Positions 46,241-59,290 of a stretch of 64,000 bases of DNA are shown here, one piece after another. The DNA is taken from positions 21,783,501-21,847,500 of the forward strand of contig CM073554.1 of NCBI GenBank assembly GCA_037074615.1. The letters run 5' to 3'. The first letter of the stretch is position 1, and every line of letters starts with the position of its first letter. The notes under the pieces were generated by a model, which was not told where the DNA came from, made no database searches, and worked only from the letters and a program-made list of their open reading frames with translations. Position numbers and translations under genes: made by a program. The DNA comes from Leucaena leucocephala (taxonomy: Eukaryota; Streptophyta; Magnoliopsida; Fabales; Fabaceae).

Positions 46241-48938
46241 TGCCCACCCTTGATAGGGGAGGGGTGACATTTGGTGGAAGGAAGGAATAGAAAGATGGTC
46301 GGGTAATGCAAGTTGGGGGTGGTGCAAGTGGGAAGAAGATAAGCTGAGAATGTGAGAGAGGCAGAGATTCTCTCTCTCTCTCTTTTTGTTTTTTTAAAAG
46401 AAAAGAAAGAAATGAGAGTGAGGTGCAATTTCGGATAGTCCCATTTGTTTTGATTTGATGACTGTGTCCTCTTTCTTTGTTTCAGCATTCCCGCCACCTT
46501 CTTCCCTCTCTCTCTCTCTCTCTCTCTGTAACTGAGAGAGACGCAGTCTGTCGCCGTCTGTACTTAAGTAAGTGTGGTGAAGTTTGACCATTCCAATACG
46601 GATCCCATCTGCCAGCCTGTGAGCTATATATATATATATATATATATGTAACCCCTGCTATATACGTATACTCTTCACTTCTGTTCATTCATCACTCTTG
46701 AGTCTTAATTGTATTACATTTATTCCGTCTTCTCTGCTTTACTCATCAGTCATGACCCTGTCTCATCGTCTGTACCACCCTCATTACACTTTTCCCCCCT
46801 TTGGAACAAGATAGATACATTTACTACACTCCATTTTTTTATAACAAATAAAAAAAAAATAAAGAATACCTATTCTTTTAATATGAATATTTAATTTATC
46901 TTATAACAAAGAACAAAAGGGAATAAAAATAAAAATCATGTTAGAATAAAAATTTTGATATAATTTTAAGAGTATTTTATGATACTAGTAAGTTATATTA
47001 CTGACTAGATGAATATATATATATCAATGTCTCAATTGATGTACCAAATACCATACCTTTGATTATAATAACAATTAGAATATCTTGAATTGAATTTCAA
47101 TGTGTATGGTTACCTAACTATGCAGCTTTAACGTATATTAATATTAATGTCCAATTTTTGGGGCTGGGGATATTCAATTTGTATGGTTATCTTTTTTTTT
47201 CCCTTTTTTTTTTGGTCCACAACTTTTGGGACTGGATATATTCAAGTCTTAGGGCATCCTTGTGTCTAAAACTTGAACTTCTTTATATTTTATTTTAGTA
47301 TTAATGTCCAATTTTAGGTTAAAAATTTTTATTTAGAAATTATGGGTATCTATAAATTTTTTATTGATCAATCATATTACTCCATAAAATGTCCAAAAAT
47401 GAGTAAATTTTTTCTAAAAGTTAAAAAAATAATATTGAATCAATTTGTATACAAAAAATTCTAAAATAAAATTAGATCTTAACCTTTATTTTATAAAATA
47501 TCAAATAGTATAGACTTTTGTCTTATTTAGATACTAAGAAAAACGGAAATAGGAAGTGTTGAAAATGGAGTCACAAACATAAGATTCTGAACCATTCTAA
47601 ATTTTTTTTGGAGCCTTTTTCTTTTGACCCGAACATCATCTCAACTTTTGGCTGCATATAAAAATATATATAGAAGAATTAAAAGAAATTGATAAATATC
47701 AGTCATATGTAGATTTAACAGTTAAAAATATGATATATATAATTATTTAAATTATATTCGATCTTTAAAAAATATTATTTTTGTTGTAGTTCTAGTTGTA
47801 AGTTTTAAGAAAGTATGTTTATTTTTAGGTGCCTAAGTTAACGTTTGAAAGTAATTTACAGTTTACTCTACTTTATATTAATATTATATATGAGGAAGAG
47901 ATATTTTATTTTACTCTTAGATAGTTGGTGAGTCTAATATTTTTCTAAAAATTATTATACTGACAAAAAAAAAGCAAAGTTGACTGATAATAAATGCTTC
48001 GTCGTATGTATGTATACCCAACTAATTTTACTTTTTCATATGGCCTTGCAAGTTGATCAAATTTTTCTAAAATGGAATCAAAGATATGTGATGTTGGACT
48101 TACCAGTAACAGTGAGTTGATATTCAAAGTATGCTCAATTCCATGTTCCACTAGTGAAGTTGACCCTTTGCTTAGACTATACCATTGTTGGATGCACTTT
48201 GCTTTATTTGTGTCCCCATTCTGCTTCTCTCGCTCTCTGCCTGCACATCTAATTTACATCAAATGATGTGAGAAGATCAAATTGAAGGAGTAAAATCTAT
48301 TTATCTAGTTTGAGGAGCTTAAAGAATCTTAATAAATTACTCATTTATAATATATATATGATATAATCGTCTCTCTAAAATATTTTTTATGTAATATTAT
48401 ATTATGTATCAGTTTATAATTTAAATAAATTTATTTTAAAAAATATGAGAGGTAAAATAAAACAAATATCTTAAATTAATAATCAAAATTTACTCTTAAA
48501 CTAAGTATTACATTTAAGACGGAAAGAATATGTAAAAAGTAGTTCTCTGGTATAGCAATATCGTATGTAATGAATTAGAATTATCAGAGGATGAAGTGTA
48601 ATTCATAGCTCTCTACATTACAATGGGATAGAAAAGGAATTATGCATACTACTCTCTGGGCATGTTATGTATTTAGTGCGTTATATCCGCGTGATAATAG
48701 TACAAAATATGTATAAAAATGAATCCACGCAGAAAATCCAACAAAGGCGAGTAATAACTAGTTCAAGCCAATGAAAAATAAGATATATTGATTGCATATT
48801 AAATATATTTAATTATTTATTGCACACTAGATTTATGAGGAAGAAGAAGGGAGTTGAGGAGGATGTGTGTCGAGCTATCTTCAAGCAATGTACTCGGTTG
48901 CCGAAACGTCAACAACACAACCTAATGGTGCGTGCGTG

Positions 48939-48969
<31 letters not shown>

Positions 48970-49460
48970 TCTTAAATGTCCATGCATGTCAAACCAAAGT
49001 TTGAAAAAATATATATTCAATGCTTCAAATAAATACATAGCAGTGGTATATTGTATTTATTCGTTGTATGTATAACCAAAAGATCTTAACAAATAAAACA
49101 TATGAGCCATGCCCATGATCCATGAGAGACTTCAAAAATGGTCGTTAAATTTAAACTCTTTTGTTACACATGTATATGTGTTTGAAACGCTATATATCTA
49201 ATTCAATTCCGAAGTTGAATTGGTGGCCGGATTGGATATTTTTGTGAAATGCAGAGAAAATAACTAAGATTGTCATTTGCAAGCAACAAGGGGAAACTTG
49301 TAAATGCATCATCATCTTGTACCTACTGTGCGCAAGTGGGCTTAGCTATTAAGGGTAATAAAAAGTCTTGGTTTTTCTCTGTCACCACCAACCGGAGGAA
49401 AAGAAGCTTGATAAAGGAGGAGGACCGGAGTTGCAGACAGAGAGAAGAATCAGAATCGAA
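46241..49460. other. Gene-poor region before the first TBL gene
   Basis: CT tracts at 46371-46383 and 46507-46527, a TA tract at 46625-46647 and a TG/TA tract near 48940-48968. ORFs here are microsatellite-driven. The right edge should contain the first TBL promoter and leader. No gene is supported. Confidence 0.4.
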
Positions 49461-51289
49461 ATGGCAAAGACGACGCTGCCGCCACAAGTGGTGGTGGTGG
49501 GAAGCTCGTGGGGAATCAGAAACACGTTCCATTCTCTAGTGGCGATTCTGACGACTATTCTTGTTGTGAAAGCCATATCTCTGACACAGGAAGGAGGAAT
49601 AACGTGGGTATCTAACACACAACAAGAGACAGTGTTATCATCATCAAAGTGCGACTTGTTCTCTGGGAAGTGGGTTTATGATAACGAATCTTACCCACTT
49701 TACAAAGAGAAGCAATGCACGTTCATGTCCGATCAGCTGGCCTGCGAGAAGTTTGGCAGAAAGGATTTGAGCTATCAAAATTGGAGATGGCAACCCCATC
49801 AATGTGACCTCCCCAGGTCTCGCCCGCCCTCTAAAAACGCTCTGGTTTTATTAATGCGAATTTACATAATTAACTATATGATTATGATTCGTAAGTAACA
49901 TGAACAAGGTGGTGAATTTGATGATGTTTTTGAGGTTTGTGGAATGTTGTTGTTGTTTCTATGTTAATAAGGTTCAATGCCACAGTATTTCTTGAGAGGC
50001 TAAGGAACAAGAGGCTTATGTTTGTGGGGGATTCACTCAACAGAGGCCAATGGGTTTCCATGGTTTGCCTTGTTGAGTCTGCAATCCATCCCTCCCTCAA
50101 ATCCATGCGCGCCATTGCCAATGGTTCACTCAGCATTTTCAAGGCCAAAGTAAGCAAGCCACCCTTTAATTTATTCTCATGAGAATTACCAGTGAAGAAT
50201 ATATCTTCTTGTCCATGTATGTTTCTAATGAATGGCTACTTGATTGGAACATATAAAAGGAATACAATGCGACCATCGAGTTCTACTGGGCTCCCTTACT
50301 GGTGGAATCAAACTCGGATGATCCGGTGAACCACCGGGTACCGGATCGGATTGTGAGAGTGAAGGCCATTGAAAAGCATGCGAGGTACTGGACTGATGCA
50401 GACATTCTGGTTTTCAACACTTACCTCTGGTGGAAGAGACCTGTCATGAATGTCCTGTAAGTGCAACATATATGCAGTATTCATTCATCTAACCATCCTC
50501 ACTTCCTTTCTTTGATGATCCGTGTGGCAATTGATGGAGCAGGTGGGGCTCATTTGATGACCCGGATCCGATTTACAAAGGAGTAGAGATGGTGAGGGTG
50601 TATGAAATGGCTCTGAGGACTTGGTCTGATTGGTTGGAGGTTCACGTCAATCCTAATAAGACCAAATTGTTCTTCGTCAGCATGTCACCCACTCATCAAA
50701 AGTACCTCTCCTTTTCATACTTCATTTACTTTAGCCCTCCTGAGAAGGGCCCATTGGGCCTTTTCTAGAGTAGCCCAATTGGTATAGGCAGAGGCTGGGT
50801 CTAAGGACTAGGTCATACCTGTAGGTTGCACAGATAGACAAATTTCATGTATTTTTTCATACCAAAAAAAGAAAAATTCATGTATTTTTTATATGAAAAG
50901 AGCATAGAAAGACATGCTAAAATATGATATGATATTGCAGGGCAGAGGATTGGGGAGGAGCAGAGGAAGGGAACTGTTACAAAGAAGAAGGAATGGTAGA
51001 GAAAGAGGGATACAGTGGGAATGGGTCAGAACCGAGAATGATGAGAGTGGTGGAAGAAGTGCTGGAAGATCTAAGAACAAGAGGCATGAATGTTGAAATG
51101 TTGAACATAACACAGCTATCAGAGTACAGAAAAGAAGGGCATCCTTCTATTTATAGGAAGCAGTGGGAGCCCTTGACTCCTCAACAAATGGCCAATCCAA
51201 GCACTTACGCGGATTGCATCCACTGGTGCCTCCCTGGAGTCCCTGATGTCTGGAATCAGCTCCTCCATGCCTATATTTTCCAGCAATGA
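49461..51289 (+). CDS. TBL: Trichome birefringence-like (TBL) xylan O-acetyltransferase, copy 1
   Basis: Five exons: 49461-49816, 49972-50149, 50260-50456, 50543-50701, 50941-51289, joining to 412 residues. The ATG at 49461 is the first in frame; the frame upstream begins only with TTG. An N-terminal membrane anchor (FHSLVAILTTILVVKAISL) indicates a Golgi type II protein. The TBL domain is CDLFSGKWVYDNESYPLY...MSDQLACEKFGR...YQNWRWQPHQCDLPRF. The DUF231 domain has the GDS esterase motif (LMFVGDSLNRGQW) and the C-terminal DxxH motif (YADCIHWCLPGVPDVWN), the likely Ser and His/Asp catalytic elements. The family transfers acetyl groups to cell-wall polysaccharides, xylan in the TBL33/34/35 branch this resembles. 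The exon 1 donor (AG before GTCTCG) is weak but needed for the frame. Confidence 0.93.
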
Positions 51290-53357
51290 CAAATAGTTCC
51301 AGACACATTCTTAAGTACTGGATTGTGTCAATGCACATATATATAAGTCAAGGTTCTGAGATTTTCCTTTGTTCTTTATTGTTCTTTATCTTTTTTCATT
51401 TTCGTCCGGGGAGGGAGTTGAAGTGTAAACCATGTTGTAAGTTTCCTAATCCTCAAAATGTTATATATAGTTTTTTTAACTTGTTTTTAGTTATAATTAG
51501 CTGAGAAGGGTCCATGTTAGTGGGAATGTTTCTCTAAAGTAAAGGAGGAGAAGGGATAAAGAAAAAAAGTTATATACAATGTCTTCAAAGTAAGACAAAC
51601 ACTTTTTTTTTTAAGTTTAATTTGCTCCCATTTATTCTAATATTTGGGTATAAATTGGGTTGATAATAAACTCCTACAAGATATAATAAAGACTCTTGAG
51701 TATGGATTATACTCCCAAAACTCAAGCCAAGAGACATTAATTTTTACAAAATAATAATTTAATTTTATTATATCTGTTACAAAAAAAAAAGACAATGAGT
51801 TTGATCTATGTTTTTTAATGGAATGATAACAAGGAGTATTTATAGATAATAAATTGATTCCTTTCAAGTGGTGGATCTTGAAACAATATACCTTCTCCGT
51901 TAAAAATTTATAATCATATGTTAGTTTCATGAACCAATGGTGGTATCTTCAATAACTAATGCCTATTTTTTTTTAAAAAAAATCCATCACTATAAAAAAA
52001 AATTCCATAAAGAGTTAACGCCCTTCTTGTATGTAGGGTTTTTTTAAAACAACACAATCCTGGTAGTTACCAGAACTTTGATTCTAACCTCTCATGTGTG
52101 CTTTTAGGAACTAAAAAGACATGATTTTGATAACTTTTCCTATCGTAACTCTCTACAAACTTTTCACGTAAATTTTTTTAATTTAATTCATTATCACATG
52201 ACTTTTAAAAAATACATCTTTTCTTCGTTGAAAATATTTCAACAATCCAAAATTGTAGAGGTACATATATGTCAGGGAGTGGAGGCATTTCTTCCTAAAA
52301 AATAGACAATCGTCTAGGTTTCTTCTTATTATTTGTAGAAAAGTCATTATCATGATGCTTTGGAACTCCACGATATCCCAATGAATTGAAATTCTTGGGA
52401 AGAGGTTACGTGGTGTAACTTCTAAAACGATCCAATTGGGGAATGTTTAATCCGAGTTTAAGTCTATCGTCGGTGCCCAGAAGAGCAAGTGAGACAATAA
52501 CGTAACTGCTTTGAACAATGAGGTCCTACGCCTACCTAAGCCTAAAGCAGACTTAGAATATTCTTCCATCTTCCTCATTTCTTTAATCGTCTGCTTCCGA
52601 AGAAAATCCTTACTTTGACAATTTCCTAATCCAACCAATTTACTAGAAAACAGAAAAACAAAATCAGAACTTCCCAACGTACCATTTGTCAGGTACGTTA
52701 TACTTTCTTCAACCACAACACACAAGTATAACGACGGTTTTGAACACATTCATAACTTTCCGCTTGAAATTAATGTTCTGTTTTCTGGAACTATGATGTT
52801 CGACTTGGTTCCGATGCTTAGTTCGGCTCAGTTTATGTTTTTTCCTATCCAATCCAATTTAATATGATTGAATAGAGCTGAGCCTACCAAACCACCAAAT
52901 TATTCGTGCAACTACTGGATAACAGCGTGTATGTATATATATAATATTAATTCTATAATAATAATGATCACTATACGATCAAAATTAATTATTCCGGACA
53001 GAAGTTGTTAAGGAGGGAAAAAATCAGAGAGGTGGCTACTAATCTTCTATATCCCTTAATATAAACATAAAATCCAGCTCGTTTTTATAATGCAATTGCA
53101 ACGGTTGGTACTTTTGTAATCAAGCGAAGAGAAGGGTGTTATTGGGGCTTTCCAACATGAGCAAAGCACCCACATCATTGCTTTTTATATGTGGGCTCGT
53201 GCTCATTGCACCAATCCATCATAATACGGACCCCAAATTTAGGAAAAAAACGTAAACTCGCTCCCGTTCCTTTCAGTGGTGTACTTGGTCAAACTTTAAC
53301 CTTCTCATGATTTCGTTTCTTTCTTTCTATCGTATGTGAATCACCATCTTCGTCATA
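51290..53357. other. Intergenic region between the two TBL genes
   Basis: The left part holds the first TBL 3' UTR. A less AT-rich stretch at about 52380-52760 is open on the minus strand for 100 codons but has no recognisable domain; it may be an old element fragment. The promoter of the second TBL gene should lie in the last few hundred bases. Confidence 0.4.
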
Positions 53358-56300
53358 ATGCAGAGGTGGAACAGAAAGAAGGCCCATTTTCCACTGCTTG
53401 TGCTTTTCTTCCTCATCTTCATAGTGTTAACAAGCTTCCTCCACAATGAAAGTAGTATACATCGAATCCATGAAAACCCAGATCATGTTCGGAATCATCA
53501 AGAAGCTTCTCCAGTCACTTATGTCAAACCCAATCTTCCTGCTTACTTCAACCTTGCTTCAGGTATGGTTGTTCACTCCAGACTTTGAGATTTTTCGTGC
53601 TTTGTGCTTCTTTAGCTTGGATTTGAAGTGGGTGTGGTTGGATTTTAGGGATTTTGGATAGATTCAGTAGATGCAACTCCACCAAAGAGTATAGTGGACG
53701 GAAAATTTCGTGGGAAGACCGTTCCCATGATTCCGGCAACCGGAGAGAGAATCTCGAAGGCTGTGACATCTTCTCGGGGAAGTGGGTTTATGACAATATT
53801 TCGCACCCACTATACAACGAATCGGATTGCCCTTACATGTCGGACCAACTGGCTTGTCACAAGCACGGACGGTTGGATTTGGGGTACCAATACTGGAGAT
53901 GGCAACCTCATAACTGTAATTTGAAGAGGTGCTTTCGTTTTTCTTAGCCTTCGCCCACTGTTATTTATGATTAGGAGTTTTTTTTTTTTTTTTGCTTTTG
54001 ACTTTATCCGAATTAAATTTGACGATCCAAGGATCTCGCTTCTCTCTTGCCATTGTTTTCAATTTATGCATAATCTACGCTGTTGTTGATGGCATTAGAT
54101 TGGATGCTCAAAATAGAAACTTTCATTAAAGTTGCAATATTTTCAAGTGGTTAATGTGCGGCTAAGTATGAATATTATATAGTGCGTTGCGGAACAAAAT
54201 TTGTTCCTCCGGAATTGGAGTCGCTAAATTCAAGGTCACTGGTTTCTTGTTTTAAACAGATGGAATGTGATCGAGATGTGGGAGAAGTTAAGAAATAAAA
54301 GGCTAATGTTTGTTGGCGATTCACTAAACAGAGGACAATGGATATCGATGGTGTGTTTGTTACATTCAGTAATTCCTGCTGATAAAAGGTCAATGTCGCC
54401 AAATGCCCATTTGACAATTTTCCGAGCAGAGGTTAGCAAACGAGCTTTCTCAACCGTAGTTACCATAATATATATGTGCCTTCGTATTAATTTTAGTGTC
54501 CCAATATTTTCTAAGAATTTGAGCTGATGGGTATGTTCACTCATCACTTGAACTAATAGCTGAAAATACCGTTAACATAATTTTCCTGTTATCTATCTAT
54601 ATCTCATTCGCAGGAGTACAATGCAACTGTGGAATTCCTCTGGGCTCCGTTGCTTGTTGAATCTAATTCGGATGATCCTGTAAATCACAGATTAAATGAG
54701 CGGATAATTCGTCCGGATTCTGTTCTCAAGCATGCATCAGAGTTTGAGCATGCTGATATACTTGTTTTTAACACTTACTTGTGGTGGAGACAAGGCCCAG
54801 TCAAGCTATTGTCAGTATCAATCAATTAAGCAATGGATCAATGGAATTATGAGATCTTTCCACTGTAATCTAACTGTATCATGTACTTCTGCAGATGGAC
54901 TGATGCAGAAAATGGGGCCTGTGAAGAATTAGATGGGTTAGGAGCCATGGAGTTGGCCATGGGAGCCTGGGCAGACTGGGTATCATCTAAAGTTGATCCG
55001 CTCAAGAAGCGAGTTTTCTTCGTGACCATGTCCCCAACACATCTTTGGTGAGCACTGAACTATCTTTAGCGATTTACATTCTTAGACATGAATCTTTTTG
55101 CCACGTTCGGGCTGAGCTAATTGCTTGTCAGATAACTCAAGAGGTTAAGAGTATATAATGTTAGGGGGAGTCATATCAAATTGACTAAATCATTTTGATA
55201 GAAAAACAACCCTATATACCACTATCTCTATAAAATTCTAATCTAATATACTGAACCTTCAATCAAGCTTCTCCACTATTGAAGAACTTCATAGCTAAAC
55301 GCTTGAGAACTACACTTAAGTAAATGATGATCGTCAAGGTTGTTTCGTTATGGATAGGCCAATATTGCAGACTTTATGTTATAGTTAGTCATGATTAGTG
55401 ACCATGATCTTGGTGACTGTTCCCTCTCCCCCATGCTGGCTAGCTTCTGTGACTCTCATCGATAGGACTTAGGCTACATCCCTGTTTTCACAGATTATGC
55501 CAAGTTAGTCCAACTAGCTTGTGCAATGGGCTTGTTATTGTTGAATCGAGAAAATTGTTTAGAACAATTCTCAGAAGTGGAATACTTTAGTTTGTGAAAT
55601 ATTATTATATGGATAAAGAGTGTTTGCTAATGTGGTCAACTTCTTACGATTCAGATATTCTAGCCTATGTGACAAGACAACTTGGTGAGACATGGGATTG
55701 GATTCGGTATCATAGGAAGTTAGGAACATGTAAGAATAAAATTTTCAGTGCACTGAGCTGATATTGGTAAAAGGGTGATTTGAGATTGCCTAACAAGGAA
55801 CTTTGCCTGATGGATTCCCAAGGACACCCTTGAGCATAATTCGAGCAAAAATGAAGCTATACTACTTCATACTGATATTTCTATAAATTTATAATGCAAT
55901 TCAGTTCTGCATTGGATCCCATCCAAACAAGAGAAATATCTTTCAAGTTTGACTATTATAATTAGTAGTAACAAGAACATTTTTTGCTTTATATGTCTAA
56001 TTGAGTTGGTCTCTAAAAATGATATGCAGGAGCAGAGAGTGGAGGCCAGAAAGTGAGGGAAACTGTTACGGGGAGAAGCAGCCTATTGATGTTGAGGGAT
56101 ATTGGGGAAGTGGTTCTGATTTGCCAACAATGCGCATGGTGGAGAATATCTTGGGCAGGTTGAGCTCTAAAGTTGCCGTTGTCAACATAACGCAGCTATC
56201 AGAGTACCGAAAGGATGGCCACCCATCGATTTCCCGGAAGTTTTGGGAGCCCCTGCGCCCGGAACAGTTGTCCAATCCTGCGTCTTACTCGGATTGCATA

Positions 56301-56360
56301 CATTGGTGCCTGCCGGGGGTACCCGATGTATGGAATGAGCTACTATTCCATCTCTTGTAG
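53358..56360 (+). CDS. TBL: Trichome birefringence-like (TBL) xylan O-acetyltransferase, copy 2
   Basis: Six exons: 53358-53562, 53649-53928, 54260-54431, 54614-54810, 54895-55047, 56030-56360, joining to 445 residues with an intact frame. The short cytosolic start and hydrophobic anchor (LLVLFFLIFIVLTSFL) fit a Golgi type II protein. The TBL domain reads CDIFSGKWVYDNISHPLY...MSDQLACHKHGR...YQYWRWQPHNC, the GDS motif LMFVGDSLNRGQW, and the DxxH motif YSDCIHWCLPGVPDVWN. Its last four exons match those of the upstream gene in phase, and exon 4 has the same length (197 bp) as exon 3 there, so the two are old tandem duplicates. The first exon of copy 1 is split in two here. The last intron (55048-56029) is enlarged and contains a TRIM-family terminal repeat. 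Probable role: acetylation of xylan in the Golgi, TBL33/34/35 branch. Confidence 0.93.
55143..55250 (+). mobile_element. Solo TRIM-family terminal repeat in TBL copy 2 intron
   Basis: Shares TTAAGAGTATATAATGT, AAATTGACTAAATCATTTTG, ATAGAAAAACAACCCTATA and CTCTATAAAATTCTAAT with the terminal repeats of the TRIM at 29725-30259. Only one repeat is seen, and no PBS follows, so it is a solo or fragmentary LTR. Confidence 0.6.
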
Positions 56361-57063
56361 ATCCCTTTGCAAGTAACAATATTCTTGATTCATGATGGCA
56401 ACTAATCTCGGCATTTCAGACACAATCAAAAGCTGCCTGTTACTTGGGAAACCACCAGGCTTCGAAGTGAAAAAAAAAAAAAATCTTAATGGCCAGTTGC
56501 CAACTCGCCTTGTTAGCCCTTGTCAAGGTGAGGAAAGGAACGGGATAGTTATTTTTGTCCATTCCTTTTCTTTTACAAATTCATGTAGAGGGAATTTTTC
56601 ATTGTGGCAAACAATACAAAATTTGCGTAAAACATGCTGTTTCCTGTCTGAAGTATGATATGGATGAAGGTCTATGTCTCTTAACCATTACTCTCGGGTT
56701 AGATATCAGGAGGGTGGGAATAAAGTGGGCATATTTGGGAGGGTCGCCCCAATAATTGGGTCTCTACAGTATTAAGGAGATTAGTCTCTCACCAATAAGG
56801 TGGGGATACACTGGGTATAAAAAAGAAAGAAAGTAAAACTGAAGTTGGAAACATGGGCTTTCGGATGGCCCATAGTTGACGGCATACCTGGGCTTTGTTA
56901 ACATGCAATTGAAACTCCATGTTGTTTAGGGTTGCCGTATAGGTTGGGCCTCAAACATACTTTTGGGATAGGATTTCAGAAACTAGTCAGGTTTAATGAA
57001 TCTTGTTCAGAGAGATGGGAGAAGTAGGTTTAAGCTTGTATTTGGAAGTGGAGCAATTTTAGG
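56361..57063. other. TBL copy 2 3' region and intergenic DNA
   Basis: Expected 3' UTR followed by non-coding DNA; no gene recognised. Confidence 0.4.
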
Positions 57064-57525
57064 CTATGTTTGGCTCAATAGAGGAGAGGAGAGGGGAAGG
57101 ATTTTAATAGAGGGAAAGGGAAGGAAGGGAAGGAGAATGATTTTATTATTACCTTATTTGGATTAAGATTAAGGGAGGAATTTTTATATTATCTTGTTTG
57201 GTTCAGGAAGAAAAAGGAGAAAAAATATTTTTATATAAATAAATTTATCTTATATTATTTTATAGAATATTTTAATAAAATATAATATTAGGATATTAAA
57301 AAAATTATGGGTATATTAATATTATAAAATAATAATTTCATACTTCCCCTCTAAATTCTCCCAAATTTAGAGGGGAGGTAAAGTTGGGGAGGGGGGAAAA
57401 TTTAAAAATTTTTTCTCTCCCCTCCTAAATATTTTATGGAGCCAAATAAGGGGAGGGGAGCAAAATCCCTCCCTTCCTCTCCCCTCCCTTCTAAATTCTT
57501 CATACCAAACAATACAATACATTAG
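57064..57525. mobile_element. MITE-like element, family 2, copy 1 (approximate ends)
   Basis: The ends are inverted: CTATGTTTGG at the left and CATACCAAACA at the right, each followed inward by purine- or pyrimidine-rich stretches that mirror each other (GAGGAGAGGAGAGGGGAAGG against CCCTTCCTCTCCCCTCCCTT-like). The AT-rich middle has no coding capacity. It shares TTTTAATAGA, GATTATCTYGTTT and AATATTTTTATATA blocks with the copy at 60.08 kb. Confidence 0.62.
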
Positions 57526-59117
57526 GGAATAGGTCAAAGAAAGGTGTAGGGAAGCAAGAGATCTAAAAACAAAGACAAGAAAATAACAAGGAGTCACTTA
57601 TTGATCAAATAATGTCATTGTAAGGAGGTGTGAAAATGTGAGAGACCTCTGTTAATCACTAAATCTTTATATAGATGGTTAACAAATAGATGAATGAATG
57701 AATGAATGAAAAAGGTTAGTGGTTAAACAGTGAAGAGGTGTGAAAATGATGAAAAGATTGGGAAGGGGGTTGGGGAGGAGGCTGAGATCCGGTAAAGGCG
57801 CGGCCTGCAAGAGAGGGATTAGGACAATATAGAAAATGAGGAAAATGTCGGATTATTGGGGGGCCACCACAATATACCAATAGCTTTGACTAATTGACAT
57901 TTGATCACGACAATTCCCTACAGTTCCGTTTGTTCCCCTCCTCTCTGCCCCTCCCCCAGAATTCCCCTCTTCATTGAATCATTGCCAGCTGCAAACTACT
58001 CCATATTTACTATACTGAAGTCATTTGTAACTTATCCTTACGTAACAATAAATATATTAAATTAATAAAAAAATTATATTTATCTCTATTAAAGAAAAGG
58101 TAGTAAAAAGTCATTAATTATTCTATAAGCAATTTATATTTAGAAATAATTTTTTCTTCTACAATTAACTTAAATATAAGAACAAAGTGATACAATATCT
58201 ATATATAGAGAAAGAGAATTGGTGAGAAATCTCTGTTTAAAATTTGAGTAATGATATTCTCTGTCTATAAATTTTTTAGAGTACAGATATTTTCTAAGTA
58301 TAAAAAACATATATGGTGTTTCTGGTCAATAAAATTTACAAAACCTTTAACAAGTTTGCTCATGTGTTTACACTTTATACTTATGGACTGAATGGTGAAC
58401 CACACAAATGGGCAGAGAGCTGAAAGGGAAAATAAATGAAGGGGGAGGGGGGGGGTCAGGGTATGCAGTGTGAGGAAGTCGGATTCTGTGAGGGCACAGG
58501 GTGGTGTTGTACAACTTCCATCTATTACTATTACACTATAACATCCCAGAGGGACCATCTCTGCATCCAAACACAGCAACTTCTGTTTTGGTACGAATAG
58601 CGAAAAGTTAGCCCAATCATTGGTTCATCCGTCAAGGAATGCCACAAGTTTTAATTATAATATGCGAAAGAGGCATCTTACGAAAATAACAAGAACCCAC
58701 ATCTTGCCCATCATGTCTCTTCTCTAATTTTTATGGTTCACAATTAATTACCTCCATCGAATGAATGAGTTATTCCCTCCCTATCGTAAAGATCTTGATC
58801 TTTACTCTTCTTTCTTTTTTAAGAGCTTGAGATTACAAGTCGTATAGGGAATCTCCATATTATTAGGTCATACTGTTCATGACGGGGAGGGAGAGTTCCA
58901 CGAAAGAGATGTCAAATCCATCAGATATTCAATATAAGGAGAGCATTAGGGTATGTTGATGGGGGCCTAGAAACAGTATCATAAGGATTGGGATTTTTTG
59001 ATAGTGGGATCGTATATGAATTGAAGGAATGGATTCCATTGCTATGAAGGGCAAAAGGAGGGGGCAATGTAAATGGAGTGAGTAAAGGAGCACAAGAACA
59101 GTGAAATCAAAATAATA
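57526..59117. other. Gene-poor intergenic region
   Basis: An (AATG)n tract at about 57691-57710 and a G-rich run at 58441-58456. Only short ORFs without domains. Confidence 0.4.
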
Positions 59118-59290
59118 AGAATTAATCCAATTGATAAGGAGTTGACTTATAATTTATAAAGTCATAAGTTTAAATTATATTGTTGATATGAGGATCTTAT
59201 TGATAAACGATCTCTATAAATATTTCTATAAACACTCTTTAAATTTTAAGATCTACCCTAATCTTAGTTAACCTTCAAGTTCAACTCATA
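59118..59290 (+). mobile_element. SINE-like repeat, family 2, copy 2
   Basis: Plus-strand relative of the repeat at 20275-20430, with AAAGTCATAAGTTTAAATTA (box B-like), ATAAATATTTCTATAAACAC and CTCTTTAAATTTTAAGATC. Target duplications are not clear. Confidence 0.5.

Noticed and set aside
46231..46690. ORFs encoding Arg/Glu repeats near CT tracts
   Set aside because: They are translations of (CT)n/(GA)n microsatellites, not proteins.
49368..49460. N-terminal extension of the first TBL protein
   Set aside because: The frame starts with TTG and the added residues are hydrophilic, ahead of a normal short cytosolic tail and anchor beginning at 49461.
52447..52749. 100-codon minus-strand ORF between the TBL genes
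   Set aside because: No recognisable domain, no splice partners and no promoter context; kept only as an unassigned stretch.
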